Below are positions 53,986 through 62,662 of a stretch of 64,000 nt of DNA, piece after piece. The notes beneath the pieces were generated by a model. That model was not told the DNA's origin. It did not search any database and worked only from the letters and a program-made list of their open reading frames with translations. The stretch comes from Clostridia bacterium. GTDB taxonomy: Bacteria > Bacillota > Clostridia > Oscillospirales > Acutalibacteraceae. The stretch spans positions 124,001 to 188,000 of the forward strand of contig JAGALQ010000024.1 in NCBI GenBank assembly GCA_017625095.1, given 5' to 3'. The position numbers were made by a program, and so were the translations under genes. The stretch's first letter is position 1; each line of letters starts with the position of its first letter.

Positions 53986-54909
53986 TTAAATAATTGTTCC
54001 CTTTTCTACTCTGAATCCACGAAGGAAATCTGAGGCAGCAAGCTTATTTTTTCCTTGTGCCTGAAGTGAAGTTATGATAACGGTATTTCCGTCACCGCAG
54101 CATACTTCGAACTCTTTGTCACACCTGACAATTTCACCTGCTGCAGCACCCGAATATCCGCCAAGACGAGAACCGTAAAGCTTGACAATCTTGTCCTTTA
54201 TTATTGTTGAAGCTACGGGCCACGGCTCGAGACCTCTTATATGGTTATGAACCTGCTGTGCAGATTTCGTCCAATCAACTGCAGATAATTCCTTACTGAG
54301 CATTGATGCATAGGTTGACTGTGAATCATCCTGCTTAATCGGTGAAAGTGTGCCAGAAAGCATTTCATCGATTGTCTCAATCAGCAACTGAGCACCGAGA
54401 ACTTTGAGTCTGTCAAAAAGCTCACCCGAGGTCTCATTCGGCTCGATATCAGTCTTTTTAACAAGCAGAATATCGCCTGTATCAAGACCTGCATCTAACT
54501 GCATTGTTGTAACGCCCGTTTCTTTTTCGCCGTTGATAACAGACCACTGTATCGGTGCGGCACCTCTGAGCTTAGGTAAAAGTGAGGCATGAACGTTTAC
54601 ACATCCATACTTCGGAATATCAAGTACCCGCTGAGGAATAAGCTTACCGTATGCGACAACTACAATCAGCTCGGGAGCAAGTTTTTCCAGGATTTCTGCC
54701 GCCTCACCGTCTTTAAATGTGACGGGTTGATAAACATCGAGACCAAGCTCAAGTGCACGGACTTTGACAGCGGGTGGAGTCATGATCTGTTTTCTGCCCT
54801 GAGGCTTATCGGGCTGTGAAAAAACACCTACAACCTCATGACCTTTTTCAACAAGGATATCAAGGCAATCAACTGCAAAATCAGGTGTGCCCATAAAAAC
54901 TATTCTCAT
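53986..54909 (-). CDS. fmt: Methionyl-tRNA formyltransferase
   Basis: 307 residues, standard. Formyltransferase domain: RIVFMGTPDFAVDCL, FSQPDKPQGRKQIMTPPAVK, NVHASLLPKLRGAAPIQW (catalytic Asn-His) and AGLDTGDILL; C-terminal OB domain from about 205 (WTKSAQQVHNHIRGLEPWP). It formylates initiator Met-tRNA using 10-formyl-THF. AAGGAGG precedes the ATG. Encoded next to peptide deformylase, its functional counterpart. Confidence 0.97.
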   Translation of the reverse strand: MRIVFMGTPDFAVDCLDILVEKGHEVVGVFSQPDKPQGRKQIMTPPAVKVRALELGLDVYQPVTFKDGEAAEILEKLAPELIVVVAYGKLIPQRVLDIPKYGCVNVHASLLPKLRGAAPIQWSVINGEKETGVTTMQLDAGLDTGDILLVKKTDIEPNETSGELFDRLKVLGAQLLIETIDEMLSGTLSPIKQDDSQSTYASMLSKELSAVDWTKSAQQVHNHIRGLEPWPVASTIIKDKIVKLYGSRLGGYSGAAAGEIVRCDKEFEVCCGDGNTVIITSLQAQGKNKLAASDFLRGFRVEKGTII

Positions 54910-54929
54910 CAGATTGCCCTCCTTTAAAT

Positions 54930-55379
54930 TTATGCGTTATTGGGTGAAAGTCTGTCAATATATAGGTTGCCGTCAAGATGGTCAATCTCGTGGCAGAAGG
55001 CTCTTGCTTTAAGACCGGAACCCGAATAGAAAAACCATTTGCCCTCTCTGTTCTGAGCTTTGACCTTAACGCTCATCGGACGGAGAGTAACGCCGCTTTC
55101 ACCGGGAAGTGAAAGACAGCCTTCGACCTCTTCCTGAATACCTTCACGTTCAATAATTTCGGGATTTACAAGCTCAAGAAGTCCGTCACCGCAATCAATA
55201 ACAACGACACGTCTGAGTACCCCGACCTGAACGGCGGCAAGACCGACACCCTCTGCTTTATACATGGTATCAATCATATCGTCAATAAGCATTGACAGAC
55301 GTTCGTCAAAAACTTCAACAGGTCTGCTCTTCTTTCTGAGAAGCGGATTTTCTTTTGTAATGATATTTCTAATTGCCAT
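54930..55379 (-). CDS. def: Peptide deformylase
   Basis: 149 residues, the short type. Motif 1 EGVGLAAVQVG, motif 2 EGCLSLPG (metal Cys) and motif 3 CHEIDHLDG (HExxH) bind the Fe/Zn ion. It removes the formyl group from nascent N-termini. GAGG lies before the ATG. It sits between priA and fmt, with 18 and 20 bases of spacing, in a single transcript. Confidence 0.97.
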   Translation of the reverse strand: MAIRNIITKENPLLRKKSRPVEVFDERLSMLIDDMIDTMYKAEGVGLAAVQVGVLRRVVVIDCGDGLLELVNPEIIEREGIQEEVEGCLSLPGESGVTLRPMSVKVKAQNREGKWFFYSGSGLKARAFCHEIDHLDGNLYIDRLSPNNA

Positions 55380-55397
55380 TTGTATAGCCTCTTTTAT

Positions 55398-57863
55398 TTA
55401 TAGTATGCTCTCCGGATTGATATCCGCTAAAACACTTATATCGTTAAATTTTGTATCTTTTCCGAATTCTTCCAGAAGCTCTGAAATAAAGCAGCGGAAT
55501 TGGGAATTATTTTTGCACTTGATAATCATACGGTATCGATATTTGCCGCTGATTTTAGAAATTCTGGGCTGCAAGGGACCTAAAACAATCAGCTTAAGCT
55601 GCGGATATTTTTCGCCAGCCAACTGTTTAAAGTTGTTAAAGAACATTTTTGATGCAACCCGGGTCTTATTTTCGTCAAACCCCGAGAAGCCAATTACGCA
55701 AAGATCACAGAACGGCGGATAAGTCATAAGCTTTCGCATCTGTATTTCTGTTTCGTAAAAAGCACCGTAATCCTGCCTTTCAGCAAGACGAATAATCTCG
55801 TTTTCAGGGGTTAATGTCTGAATAACTGCACTGCCGCTGTTTTTTCCTCTGCCTGCTCTGCCGACAACCTGAGTAAGCAACGAAAATGTTCTCTCAAGTG
55901 ATCTGAAATCATCATTATACAGCTGCTGATCAACTGAAATAACACCGACAAGTGTTACATTCTCAAAGTCAATGCCCTTTGCAACCATCTGCGTACCGAG
56001 CAGAATATCATATTCATGATCTGCAAATGCTTTAAGAGCTTTCTCGTGCGAATTCTTACGCATTGTCGTATCCTGATCCATTCGAAGAATTCGTGCCTCA
56101 GGTAAAATACGCGACAGCTCATCCTCAACCATCTGAGTACCAAAGCCTGCATATCTTATATCCTGTTTACCGCATTCGGGACAGACTTGTGTTATCGGCT
56201 GGGAATAGCCGCAATAATGGCACATAAGTCTGCCGTTTGCGTGATGATATGTGAGTGAGATACTGCAATTAGGGCAAGAAACAACACTTTTACACGATGT
56301 GCATGAAGCAAAAGTATTGTATCCCCTACGATTCAGCAGAAGAATTGCCTGATTTCCTTGAGATAAGGTTAATTTCAGTCTTTCAGCTAAAGTTTCACTG
56401 ATTGCACTGTTGCTGTCATTGCCAAAATGGGAAGCAAGATCAACAGTAATTACTTCGGGAAGCTTTGCACCTGCATAGCGCTGAGTCAACTTATTTACAG
56501 TATAAATTCCGCTCTGTGAACGTGCAAATGTTTCAATACTCGGTGTTGCAGAGCCGAGAACAAGTAATCCCTTATTTTCTTCACATCTGAAGCGAGCTAC
56601 TTCTTTAGCATTATAACGCGGTGATTGTTCGGATTTATAAGTGTGCTCCTGCTCTTCATCAATAATTATCAGACCGAGGTCTTTTACTGGAGCAAAAACA
56701 GCAGAACGTGTGCCGATTACAACGCGTGCTTCTCCCCTTTTTACACGCTTCCACTCATCCATTCTTTCACCGAGAGAAAGAGCTGAATGAAAAACAGCAA
56801 CCTCAGAACCGAAATGTGACAAGAATCTGTCAATTATCTGCGGAGTAAGTGAGATTTCAGGCACCATCATTATGGCACCTTTACCGCACTCCAACATCCT
56901 CTTAATAAGGGAAATATATACCTGTGTCTTGCCGCTACCGGTTATACCGTACAGTAAAGAAACTGTTTTTTCTCCGTTTTCATACTGGTCAACAAGTGAA
57001 TCAAAAGCCTTCTGCTGTTCATCGGTAAGAATAATATCAGCTGCAACAGCTGAGCTTTTATTTATTACAGGACTGCGGTAAACCTCACTATCATACAGTT
57101 CAACAATATTCTTTTTTTCAAGCGTTTTAATTACTGCGGCAGTGACACCGGTGAAATAGCAGATCTCCTTGACGCTTGCGCTGCCTGTTGCAGCAAGCAA
57201 CTCACAAACCGGCTTTTGCTTTGCGGTAAGCGAAGGTTTGAGCCGTTCATATTCAAAACTGTCGACAGTAAGTTGAACAAGTTTTTCCGTCTTGTCTGCC
57301 ACGTTACGCTGAGCATCAACGTTTCGTACAAGAACACCTTTTTTGTACATACGCTCAAGTATGTTACTGTCAGATTTAAATCCAAAGGCAGTGAGAAGCT
57401 TTGATTTTTCAACAAATTTACAGGTTTTGATAAGAGAAAGATAAATCTCTCTTTCATCCGCAGGCAATGAATTTATCAAAGACTCATCAGCCTGAGGGTC
57501 TGCACCGTAAAAATAATTGAGTTTAAGATTGAATCCCGTAGGAAGAATGCAGCGAAAAGCGTCAAAATAAGTGCAGAACGTTCTGTCCTTAAGCCAGAAA
57601 ATCAGCTTATATAAATCGCCACTCAATAAAGATTCATTATCTTTAAGCTCGATAACCTTTTTAAGTTTTTCTGAAGGTTGCTCGTCACTGATTCTGAGAA
57701 TTACACCCTGCCGTTTTGCGTTTGATTTGCCGAACGGCACAATAACACGAACACCCGGTGATACCTTATCCACCATATCGGCAGGAACAGAATAATCATA
57801 GAGCTTATCAAAATGATATGCCGTGTTCTCAAGTGCAACGCCTACAGTAATTGCTTTTGACAT
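55398..57863 (-). CDS. priA: Primosomal replication restart helicase PriA
   Basis: 821 residues. N-terminal 3'-DNA-binding domain (about 1-105, YDYSVPADMVDKVSPGVRVIVPFG in two parts), helicase core with Walker A GITGSGKTQVY (about 305), DEEQEHTYKS (Walker B variant typical of PriA), and an inserted zinc region with C-x2-C pairs (CTSCKSVVSCPNC, CHYCGYSQ, CPECGKQ) near 520-560, then motif V/VI (VTLVGVISVDQQLY, LTQVVGRAGRGK). PriA reloads the replicative helicase at stalled forks. Starts four bases after the rpoZ stop; the ribosome site is weak, so translational coupling is likely. Confidence 0.96.
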   Translation of the reverse strand: MSKAITVGVALENTAYHFDKLYDYSVPADMVDKVSPGVRVIVPFGKSNAKRQGVILRISDEQPSEKLKKVIELKDNESLLSGDLYKLIFWLKDRTFCTYFDAFRCILPTGFNLKLNYFYGADPQADESLINSLPADEREIYLSLIKTCKFVEKSKLLTAFGFKSDSNILERMYKKGVLVRNVDAQRNVADKTEKLVQLTVDSFEYERLKPSLTAKQKPVCELLAATGSASVKEICYFTGVTAAVIKTLEKKNIVELYDSEVYRSPVINKSSAVAADIILTDEQQKAFDSLVDQYENGEKTVSLLYGITGSGKTQVYISLIKRMLECGKGAIMMVPEISLTPQIIDRFLSHFGSEVAVFHSALSLGERMDEWKRVKRGEARVVIGTRSAVFAPVKDLGLIIIDEEQEHTYKSEQSPRYNAKEVARFRCEENKGLLVLGSATPSIETFARSQSGIYTVNKLTQRYAGAKLPEVITVDLASHFGNDSNSAISETLAERLKLTLSQGNQAILLLNRRGYNTFASCTSCKSVVSCPNCSISLTYHHANGRLMCHYCGYSQPITQVCPECGKQDIRYAGFGTQMVEDELSRILPEARILRMDQDTTMRKNSHEKALKAFADHEYDILLGTQMVAKGIDFENVTLVGVISVDQQLYNDDFRSLERTFSLLTQVVGRAGRGKNSGSAVIQTLTPENEIIRLAERQDYGAFYETEIQMRKLMTYPPFCDLCVIGFSGFDENKTRVASKMFFNNFKQLAGEKYPQLKLIVLGPLQPRISKISGKYRYRMIIKCKNNSQFRCFISELLEEFGKDTKFNDISVLADINPESIL

Positions 57864-57867
57864 AAAA

Positions 57868-58104
57868 TCAGATGTTTCTTATTTCTTCGGGCTCAACAAG
57901 AACGTAATCGCCGTTAAGGAACTCGTTAAGAGCAAGGCTGACAGGCTTCTCAATAATTGATTCACCATCTTCAATAGCCTTATCCGATATAATGCGTGCA
58001 CGTTTTGCAGTGGCAATTACAAGTGAATAACGGCTTGTATGATTCTTAAGAACACCGCTGAGATCGGGGTTGAATTTCATTTCATTTTTCTTTACTTCTG
58101 ACAT
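57868..58104 (-). CDS. rpoZ: RNA polymerase omega subunit
   Basis: 78 residues. Contains SRYSLVIATAKRARII, the conserved omega signature, and a tail VSLALNEFLNGDYVLVEPEE typical of Clostridial omega. It helps assemble and stabilise RNA polymerase. AAAGGAG lies ten bases before the ATG. Located between gmk and priA, as in many Firmicutes. Confidence 0.94.
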   Translation of the reverse strand: MSEVKKNEMKFNPDLSGVLKNHTSRYSLVIATAKRARIISDKAIEDGESIIEKPVSLALNEFLNGDYVLVEPEEIRNI

Positions 58105-58118
58105 TGTATGATTCTCCT

Positions 58119-58685
58119 TTAATGGTTTTTAATAATATTATAAATTTCGTCGATTGCACGGTCAACGTCATCATTGACTACACGGTAATCAAATTCATTC
58201 TGTCTTGCAATTTCAATCGGCGCAATTTCAAGGCGTTTTTCAATAACTTTCGGGTCGTCAGTCTGTCTGCCGCGAAGACGCTTTTCAAGCTCTTCAAGAG
58301 AAGGAGGCAGAATAAAAATACTGACACAGTCAGGGAATTTTGCCCTGACTTTTTCGGCACCCTGAACTTCGATTTCAAGAAATACCGTTTTGCCTTCACT
58401 GATACATTTCTCAATAAACGATCTTGGCGTGCCGTAATAGTTACCGTTAAACTGTGCATATTCGATAAACTGATCTTCATCAATCAGTTTTTCAAACTGA
58501 TCACGGCTGACAAAGAAATAATCTACACCATCCTGTTCGGTAGCTCTAGGTGGACGGGTTGTCATTGATATTGACAGAACTAAAGAATTATCTTCTTTAT
58601 CCAGATCAAAAAGACCTTTGAGTATTGTACCCTTTCCGCAACCGGAAGGAGCAGATATAACAACAAGCTTTCCTTTATTATTCAT
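58119..58685 (-). CDS. gmk: Guanylate kinase
   Basis: 188 residues from ATG 58685, which overlaps the remA stop by eight bases; GAGGATAACG lies upstream. Motifs: [14 protein letters not shown] (P-loop), [21 protein letters not shown] (GMP-binding; split as SMTTRPPR and DGVDYFFV), [11 protein letters not shown] and [13 protein letters not shown]. It phosphorylates GMP to GDP. The remA-gmk-rpoZ order is that of Bacillus. An upstream extension into remA was rejected. Confidence 0.96.
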   Translation of the reverse strand: MNNKGKLVVISAPSGCGKGTILKGLFDLDKEDNSLVLSISMTTRPPRATEQDGVDYFFVSRDQFEKLIDEDQFIEYAQFNGNYYGTPRSFIEKCISEGKTVFLEIEVQGAEKVRAKFPDCVSIFILPPSLEELEKRLRGRQTDDPKVIEKRLEIAPIEIARQNEFDYRVVNDDVDRAIDEIYNIIKNH

Positions 58686-58953
58686 CGTAGTCGTTATCCT
58701 CTGTTTCAATTTCCTCTTCAGAATCATTCAGTTTATTGGCAACTGTTTCTGACTGAAGATATGTGAGTATTACATGATCGCTGTCGGTTATAATAACGGC
58801 TCTGGTGCGTCTGCCGTGTGTAGCATCAATGAGCATACCACGCTCTTTACTGTCCTGTATAATACGCTTGATCGGTGCAGATTCAGGGCTGACAATTGCA
58901 ACAATTCTGTTGGTATTTACAAGATTACCAAATCCAATGTTAATCAGTTTCAT
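58678..58953 (-). CDS. remA: RemA-type regulatory protein (DUF370)
   Basis: 91 residues. [19 protein letters not shown] and [20 protein letters not shown]-like segments are the RemA/YlzA signature (the DNA-binding regulator of matrix and osmoprotection genes in Bacillus). The acidic tail [14 protein letters not shown] is longer than usual. Placed between yicC and gmk exactly as in Bacillus. Starts 16 bases after the yicC stop. Confidence 0.94.
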   Translation of the reverse strand: MKLINIGFGNLVNTNRIVAIVSPESAPIKRIIQDSKERGMLIDATHGRRTRAVIITDSDHVILTYLQSETVANKLNDSEEEIETEDNDYDE

Positions 58954-58968
58954 TGATTTAACTCCGTT

Positions 58969-59850
58969 TTATTCAATATTCTGGATCTGCTCTCTGATTT
59001 TTTCAACTTCCGCTTTAATGTTGAGAACACGCTTGGTAATGTCAACATCCTGAGCTTTTGAACCGATTGTATTAGCTTCTCTGTTCATCTCCTGAGCGAG
59101 GAAATCAAGCTTTCTTCCGATCGGATCACTGCTTTCAAGAAGCATGTGAAGCTGATCAATATGACTGCGAAGTCTGACAGTCTCTTCAGCAACGGCAACT
59201 TTATCTGCAAATATTGCAGCCTCAGTCAGCAGGCGCTGCTCATCAACATTGATATCACCGATGAGTGTCCTGATACGCTCAAGAAGTTTTTCATTATATT
59301 CTTTAACTGTCTGAGGTGAACGCTCTTCAATAAACTCTACGTCTGAAATTATTGTTTTGCTGCGGGAAATAACATCAGCCTTGAGCTTCTCACCTTCAAC
59401 TTCGCGCATAGCGATAAATGAAGCAGCTGCTTCAAGTGCAACACTCTTTACAGCTTCCCACACTGCATCTTCATCGGCTGCGGCTTTGCGCACAACAAAA
59501 ATCTCATTACTGCATCTTGAAAGAGACGAAACGGAAATATCATCACGCAGACCGTATCTTTCGGCAAGCTCTTTGAGCGCTTTATGATAACCGCTTGCAA
59601 GTGAATGGTTGACCTCAACAACACAGTCATCCGTATCAAGTGCGCTTATCATAACATAACATTCAACCTTGCCTCTGAATATCACACTCTGAAAAAGTGA
59701 TTTCAGTTTATCGTCAAGGAAGCCGTATGTTCTGGGGGTTTTACAACTGAACTCAAATCCTTTATGGTTAACACTCTTAAGCTCGACAGAAATGCTCATA
59801 CCGTCAATCTCGTTCTGAGCTCTGCCAAAGCCTGTCATGCTTTTTATCAT
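58969..59850 (-). CDS. yicC: YicC-family protein (endoribonuclease-like)
   Basis: 293 residues from ATG 59850 with AAGGAG ten bases upstream; the TTG at 59859 abuts the ribosome site. Opens MIKSMTGFGRAQ, has a central VELKSVNHKGFEF and a C-terminal helical region ending GRKLDFLAQEMNREANTIGSKAQD and LNIKAEVEKIREQIQNIE, the conserved YicC/DUF1732 signature. Escherichia YicC is reported as an endoribonuclease acting on RyhB; its role in Firmicutes is unknown. First gene of the yicC-remA-gmk-rpoZ-priA-def-fmt transcript. Confidence 0.93.
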   Translation of the reverse strand: MIKSMTGFGRAQNEIDGMSISVELKSVNHKGFEFSCKTPRTYGFLDDKLKSLFQSVIFRGKVECYVMISALDTDDCVVEVNHSLASGYHKALKELAERYGLRDDISVSSLSRCSNEIFVVRKAAADEDAVWEAVKSVALEAAASFIAMREVEGEKLKADVISRSKTIISDVEFIEERSPQTVKEYNEKLLERIRTLIGDINVDEQRLLTEAAIFADKVAVAEETVRLRSHIDQLHMLLESSDPIGRKLDFLAQEMNREANTIGSKAQDVDITKRVLNIKAEVEKIREQIQNIE

Positions 59851-59899
59851 CTGCTTCAAACTCCTTATATATAAAACATTAGAATGTATGTTTTCAAAT

Positions 59900-59929
59900 A
59901 TAATATCAAATTAACTCTTCTCAGGTCAA
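59900..59929 (-). promoter_or_regulatory. Probable promoter of the yicC-remA-gmk-rpoZ transcript
   Basis: On the minus strand TTGACC (59924-59929), 18-base spacer, TATTAT (59900-59905), about 50 bases before the yicC start. Confidence 0.5.
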
Positions 59930-59957
59930 CAAAATGACATTTTATGACATTTTGTTG
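59927..59957 (-). repeat. Inverted repeat over the stop of the small GNAT-like gene
   Basis: CAACAAAATG at 59927-59936 and CATTTTGTTG at 59948-59957 pair exactly (10 bp, 11-base loop). It may be a terminator for the rluB transcript, but no T run follows on the minus strand. Confidence 0.45.
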
Positions 59958-60280
59958 TGATTGCATCCACAGCAACCTGAAAGCAAAAACGGAATTTCAC
60001 CGTACAAAACACCTTGACTATCATTAAAACCGAGATTACGCGCAATATCAGCAAAATCAGAAGGTAAATAATTGCAGGCAAAGCTATTACGGTTAGCGGC
60101 AGCAGTAAGTGCACTGCGGATAAGACCTTCAGCCGTCTCGTTGTTTATCGCTTCAATTTCTCGAAGTGAACAGTGAGTTGATGAATCAAGAGTCAGCGTA
60201 ACAGAGCCTGTCTGCTCGGAATTTTCAAAAGAGCGATATACAATAAAATTATCATTTATATCAGGTTTAAATTCAATCAT
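59942..60280 (-). CDS. Small GNAT-like protein, unknown function
   Basis: 112 residues from ATG 60280, which overlaps the rluB stop by eight bases; AAGGCGG lies upstream. The middle (EGLIRSALTAAANRNSFACNYLPSDFADIARNLGFND, here in pieces EGLIRSALTAAANRN and ARNLGFND) resembles the last helices of N-acetyltransferases, but the acetyl-CoA loop (Q/RxxGxG) is not visible, so catalysis is doubtful. The C-terminus SGCCGCNHN is cysteine-rich and could bind metal. Translationally coupled to rluB; I do not recognise a named family. Confidence 0.6.
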   Translation of the reverse strand: MIEFKPDINDNFIVYRSFENSEQTGSVTLTLDSSTHCSLREIEAINNETAEGLIRSALTAAANRNSFACNYLPSDFADIARNLGFNDSQGVLYGEIPFLLSGCCGCNHNKMS

Positions 60281-61019
60281 CCCGACGTCCGCCTTTCTCG
60301 GCAGCAAGCATAAGCTTGCGAACTTCTTCTTCATTAAGTTCACGCCATTTACCCTGAGGAAGCATACCAAGCTTAATTGAGCCGACAGCGGTTCTCTTGA
60401 GCCTTGCAACCTCAATTCCAAGTTCCTCAAACATACGTCTGATCTGACGGTTTCTGCCTTCATAAAGTATGACTTCAACAACAACTCTGCCTTCTGATTT
60501 ATCAATAACCCGGATACTGGCAGGTGCAGTCATTCTGCCGTCAATTTCAATACCGTCCTGAAACACGGCAATTTGCTCATCGGTTATTGTCGGTCTGATA
60601 GTAACACGGTAGGTTTTGGGTACGTGCCTTGTCGGATGTGTCATAGCATTTGAAAATGCGCCGTCATTAGTCATAAGGAGCATACCTTCAGATTCTCTGT
60701 CAAGACGTCCAACGGGATAAATACGCACACCGACATCCCGAACAAGCTCAGCAACACATTTTCTGCCCTGCTCATCCTGCATAGTCGTGATATAACCTCT
60801 TGGTTTATGCAAAACAATATATCTCATATTATCCTGAACGGAAATCTTTCGTCCTCTGACGCTGACTTTATCTTTTTTAGGGTTAACTTTATCTCCGATA
60901 TGGGCAGTTTCTCCGTTCACTTTAACAAGACCCTGCTCGATCATTTCCTCACATTTTCTGCGTGAAGCAATACCGTTATCGGCCATAAACTTTTGCAGTC
61001 TTACAAGATTATTGGGCAT
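60273..61019 (-). CDS. rluB: RluB-type 23S rRNA pseudouridine synthase
   Basis: 248 residues from ATG 61019 (MPNNLVRLQKFM). N-terminal S4 domain (about 1-60: LVRLQKFMADNGIASRRKCEE), catalytic domain with GRLDRESEGMLLMTNDG (catalytic Asp near 108), KTYRVTI, and EGRNRQIRRMFEELG. The family modifies 23S rRNA near position 2605. An in-frame TTG at 61037 lacks a good ribosome site. Downstream of a D-Ala-D-Ala carboxypeptidase, resembling the Bacillus dacB-(spmAB)-rluB arrangement. Confidence 0.94.
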   Translation of the reverse strand: MPNNLVRLQKFMADNGIASRRKCEEMIEQGLVKVNGETAHIGDKVNPKKDKVSVRGRKISVQDNMRYIVLHKPRGYITTMQDEQGRKCVAELVRDVGVRIYPVGRLDRESEGMLLMTNDGAFSNAMTHPTRHVPKTYRVTIRPTITDEQIAVFQDGIEIDGRMTAPASIRVIDKSEGRVVVEVILYEGRNRQIRRMFEELGIEVARLKRTAVGSIKLGMLPQGKWRELNEEEVRKLMLAAEKGGRRDD

Positions 61020-61040
61020 AACTGACACCGACGGCAACTA

Positions 61041-62204
61041 TCATACCGTCTGCCTTTCTTTGAAAATTTCTTTTAGTTTTACAGAAATATTATTGATAAA
61101 CTTATTTAATGATTCTGCAAGCGATAATCTGTTTTCAACTAATTGAGTTGTCTGTTTAATATTTTCTGCTGCAATAACAGGAACTGTTTCAACAGTTTTA
61201 CCGTTAAACAAAACCGAAACAGAACCCAAAACATCTCCCTTTATAACAGGAGCAATTTCATATTTTTTTAATTTAATATCAACTGACAAATCAGTCGAAT
61301 CCGAAAAAACAGGAACATTAATCTGCTGCGAAAGTATCAGAGGAACTTTACATTTTTCTCCGCCAAAAACTGACATATCGGGTAATTGACAATCAATGGA
61401 TTTAAGGCTAATTCTTTCAAAACCGAAATCAAGCAGTTTTTTATGGTCATTCCAATCATCAGGAGCACTTAATGTCACACAAACAAGCGTAACACCGTTG
61501 CGCTCAGCAGCAGAAACAAGACAGCGACCACTCTTTTTGGTGAATCCTGTCTTTATTCTGATAGCTCCTTCATAGGTTTTAAGGAGCCTGTTATGATTTG
61601 ACAAACGGCGAAGATAAGGCTCATTGCCATAGCAAAGCTGAGCACTCACACAGCTGCAAGCTTCACGAAAAGCAGGGTTTCGTAATGCATAGCAAGCCAG
61701 CAGTGCCATATCATACGCCGTTGTATAATGATTTTCATCATCAAGTCCGGAAGGAGTTACGAAAACGGTATTTTTCATACCTATATGTGCTGCTTTTCTG
61801 TTCATACGTGCGGCAAAAGATTTAATACTGCCATCAATTGAAATTGCAGCAGTGTTAGCGGCATCGTTGCCGGAAGCGAGTAACATTCCGTAAACAAGAT
61901 CGTTAAAAGTAACCTTATCACCTGAAAGAAGACCCATTGAAGTTCCTTCAACGTTAACCATTTCAGGTGTGGTGATAACGACCCTTTGAGGAGTAGCACA
62001 CTCAACTGTCAGCAACGCTGTCATAATCTTTGTTGTGCTCGCCATAGAACGCTTTTCATAAGCGTTCTTTTCGAACGCAATTTCACCTGTATCCGCAACC
62101 ATAAGCACAGCGCTTTTTGCAGAAACATCAGGTGGTGCCAAAGCAGAAACGTGTAATTGAAAAACCAACAAAAAAGACAGAACAAGACAAAACCGTTTTC
62201 TCAT
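61041..62204 (-). CDS. D-alanyl-D-alanine carboxypeptidase, DacB/DacF-like
   Basis: 387 residues from ATG 62204 (second of two adjacent ATG codons; spacing from GGTGAT favours it). Signal peptide (RKRFCLVLSFLLVFQLHVSALA), then the serine peptidase domain with SxxK in MASTTKIMTALL (about residue 54), SGNDAANTA (SxN) and IKTGFTKKSGR (KTG). A C-terminal beta-domain (about 285-360) and a positively charged membrane-binding end helix (ISVKLKEIFKERQ) complete it. It trims the terminal D-Ala of peptidoglycan peptides; sporulation-specific cortex modification is inferred from the ytfJ neighbour. The ribosome site lies in a hairpin. Confidence 0.93.
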   Translation of the reverse strand: MRKRFCLVLSFLLVFQLHVSALAPPDVSAKSAVLMVADTGEIAFEKNAYEKRSMASTTKIMTALLTVECATPQRVVITTPEMVNVEGTSMGLLSGDKVTFNDLVYGMLLASGNDAANTAAISIDGSIKSFAARMNRKAAHIGMKNTVFVTPSGLDDENHYTTAYDMALLACYALRNPAFREACSCVSAQLCYGNEPYLRRLSNHNRLLKTYEGAIRIKTGFTKKSGRCLVSAAERNGVTLVCVTLSAPDDWNDHKKLLDFGFERISLKSIDCQLPDMSVFGGEKCKVPLILSQQINVPVFSDSTDLSVDIKLKKYEIAPVIKGDVLGSVSVLFNGKTVETVPVIAAENIKQTTQLVENRLSLAESLNKFINNISVKLKEIFKERQTV

Positions 62205-62209
62205 CATAT

Positions 62210-62248
62210 CACCGCCGACATATAACTATATAAACTATATGCGGCGGT
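62210..62248 (-). promoter_or_regulatory. Hairpin that includes the carboxypeptidase ribosome site
   Basis: ACCGCCG-CATATA pairs with TATATG-CGGCGGT (13 base pairs, one bulged base, 12-base loop). On the minus strand the 3' arm contains GGCGGT, the ribosome site of the carboxypeptidase, so translation could be gated by structure. Confidence 0.55.
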
Positions 62249-62266
62249 AAAATAATGATTACAGAA

Positions 62267-62662
62267 TTACTCTGTGACAGTCTCTCCTTTTGACTCCTTG
62301 CCCTTGTTGATGAGTCCTGATACGGTATCAACAACTTCGGGAACCATACTGATAATTTTGTCAGCAGGATTATCAGCGGAAGGAACAGACTTGATTGTCA
62401 CATTGCCGTTGTTAATAACAACAAATGCAACAGGTGTGATGGTGATGCCTGCACCGCCGCCACCGCCGAAGAGCTCAGCGTTGGACTTTGAGGGGAAATC
62501 AGAACCACCCGAAGCAAAGCCGTATGTAACCTTTGAAACGGGAATGATTGTGATACCCTCCGCAGAAAATACGGGCTCACCAACAATTGTGCTGACATCA
62601 ACAAGGTCGCGGATCTTATCTATTGCTGTACCGAGGATGCCTGATGCTGACTGATCTTTCAT
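62267..62662 (-). CDS. ytfJ: Sporulation protein YtfJ (GerW family)
   Basis: 131 residues. Conserved TAIDKIRDLVDVSTIVGEPV, followed by GITIIPVSKVTYGFASGG and the Gly-rich FGGGGGAGITITPVAFVVI, the YtfJ/GerW signature. The protein is made during sporulation and is needed for efficient germination with some nutrients in Bacillus (GerW). Preceded by AAGGAGG. Its ATG overlaps the DUF2953 stop by four bases, the same pairing as ytfI-ytfJ in Bacillus. Confidence 0.93.
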   Translation of the reverse strand: MKDQSASGILGTAIDKIRDLVDVSTIVGEPVFSAEGITIIPVSKVTYGFASGGSDFPSKSNAELFGGGGGAGITITPVAFVVINNGNVTIKSVPSADNPADKIISMVPEVVDTVSGLINKGKESKGETVTE

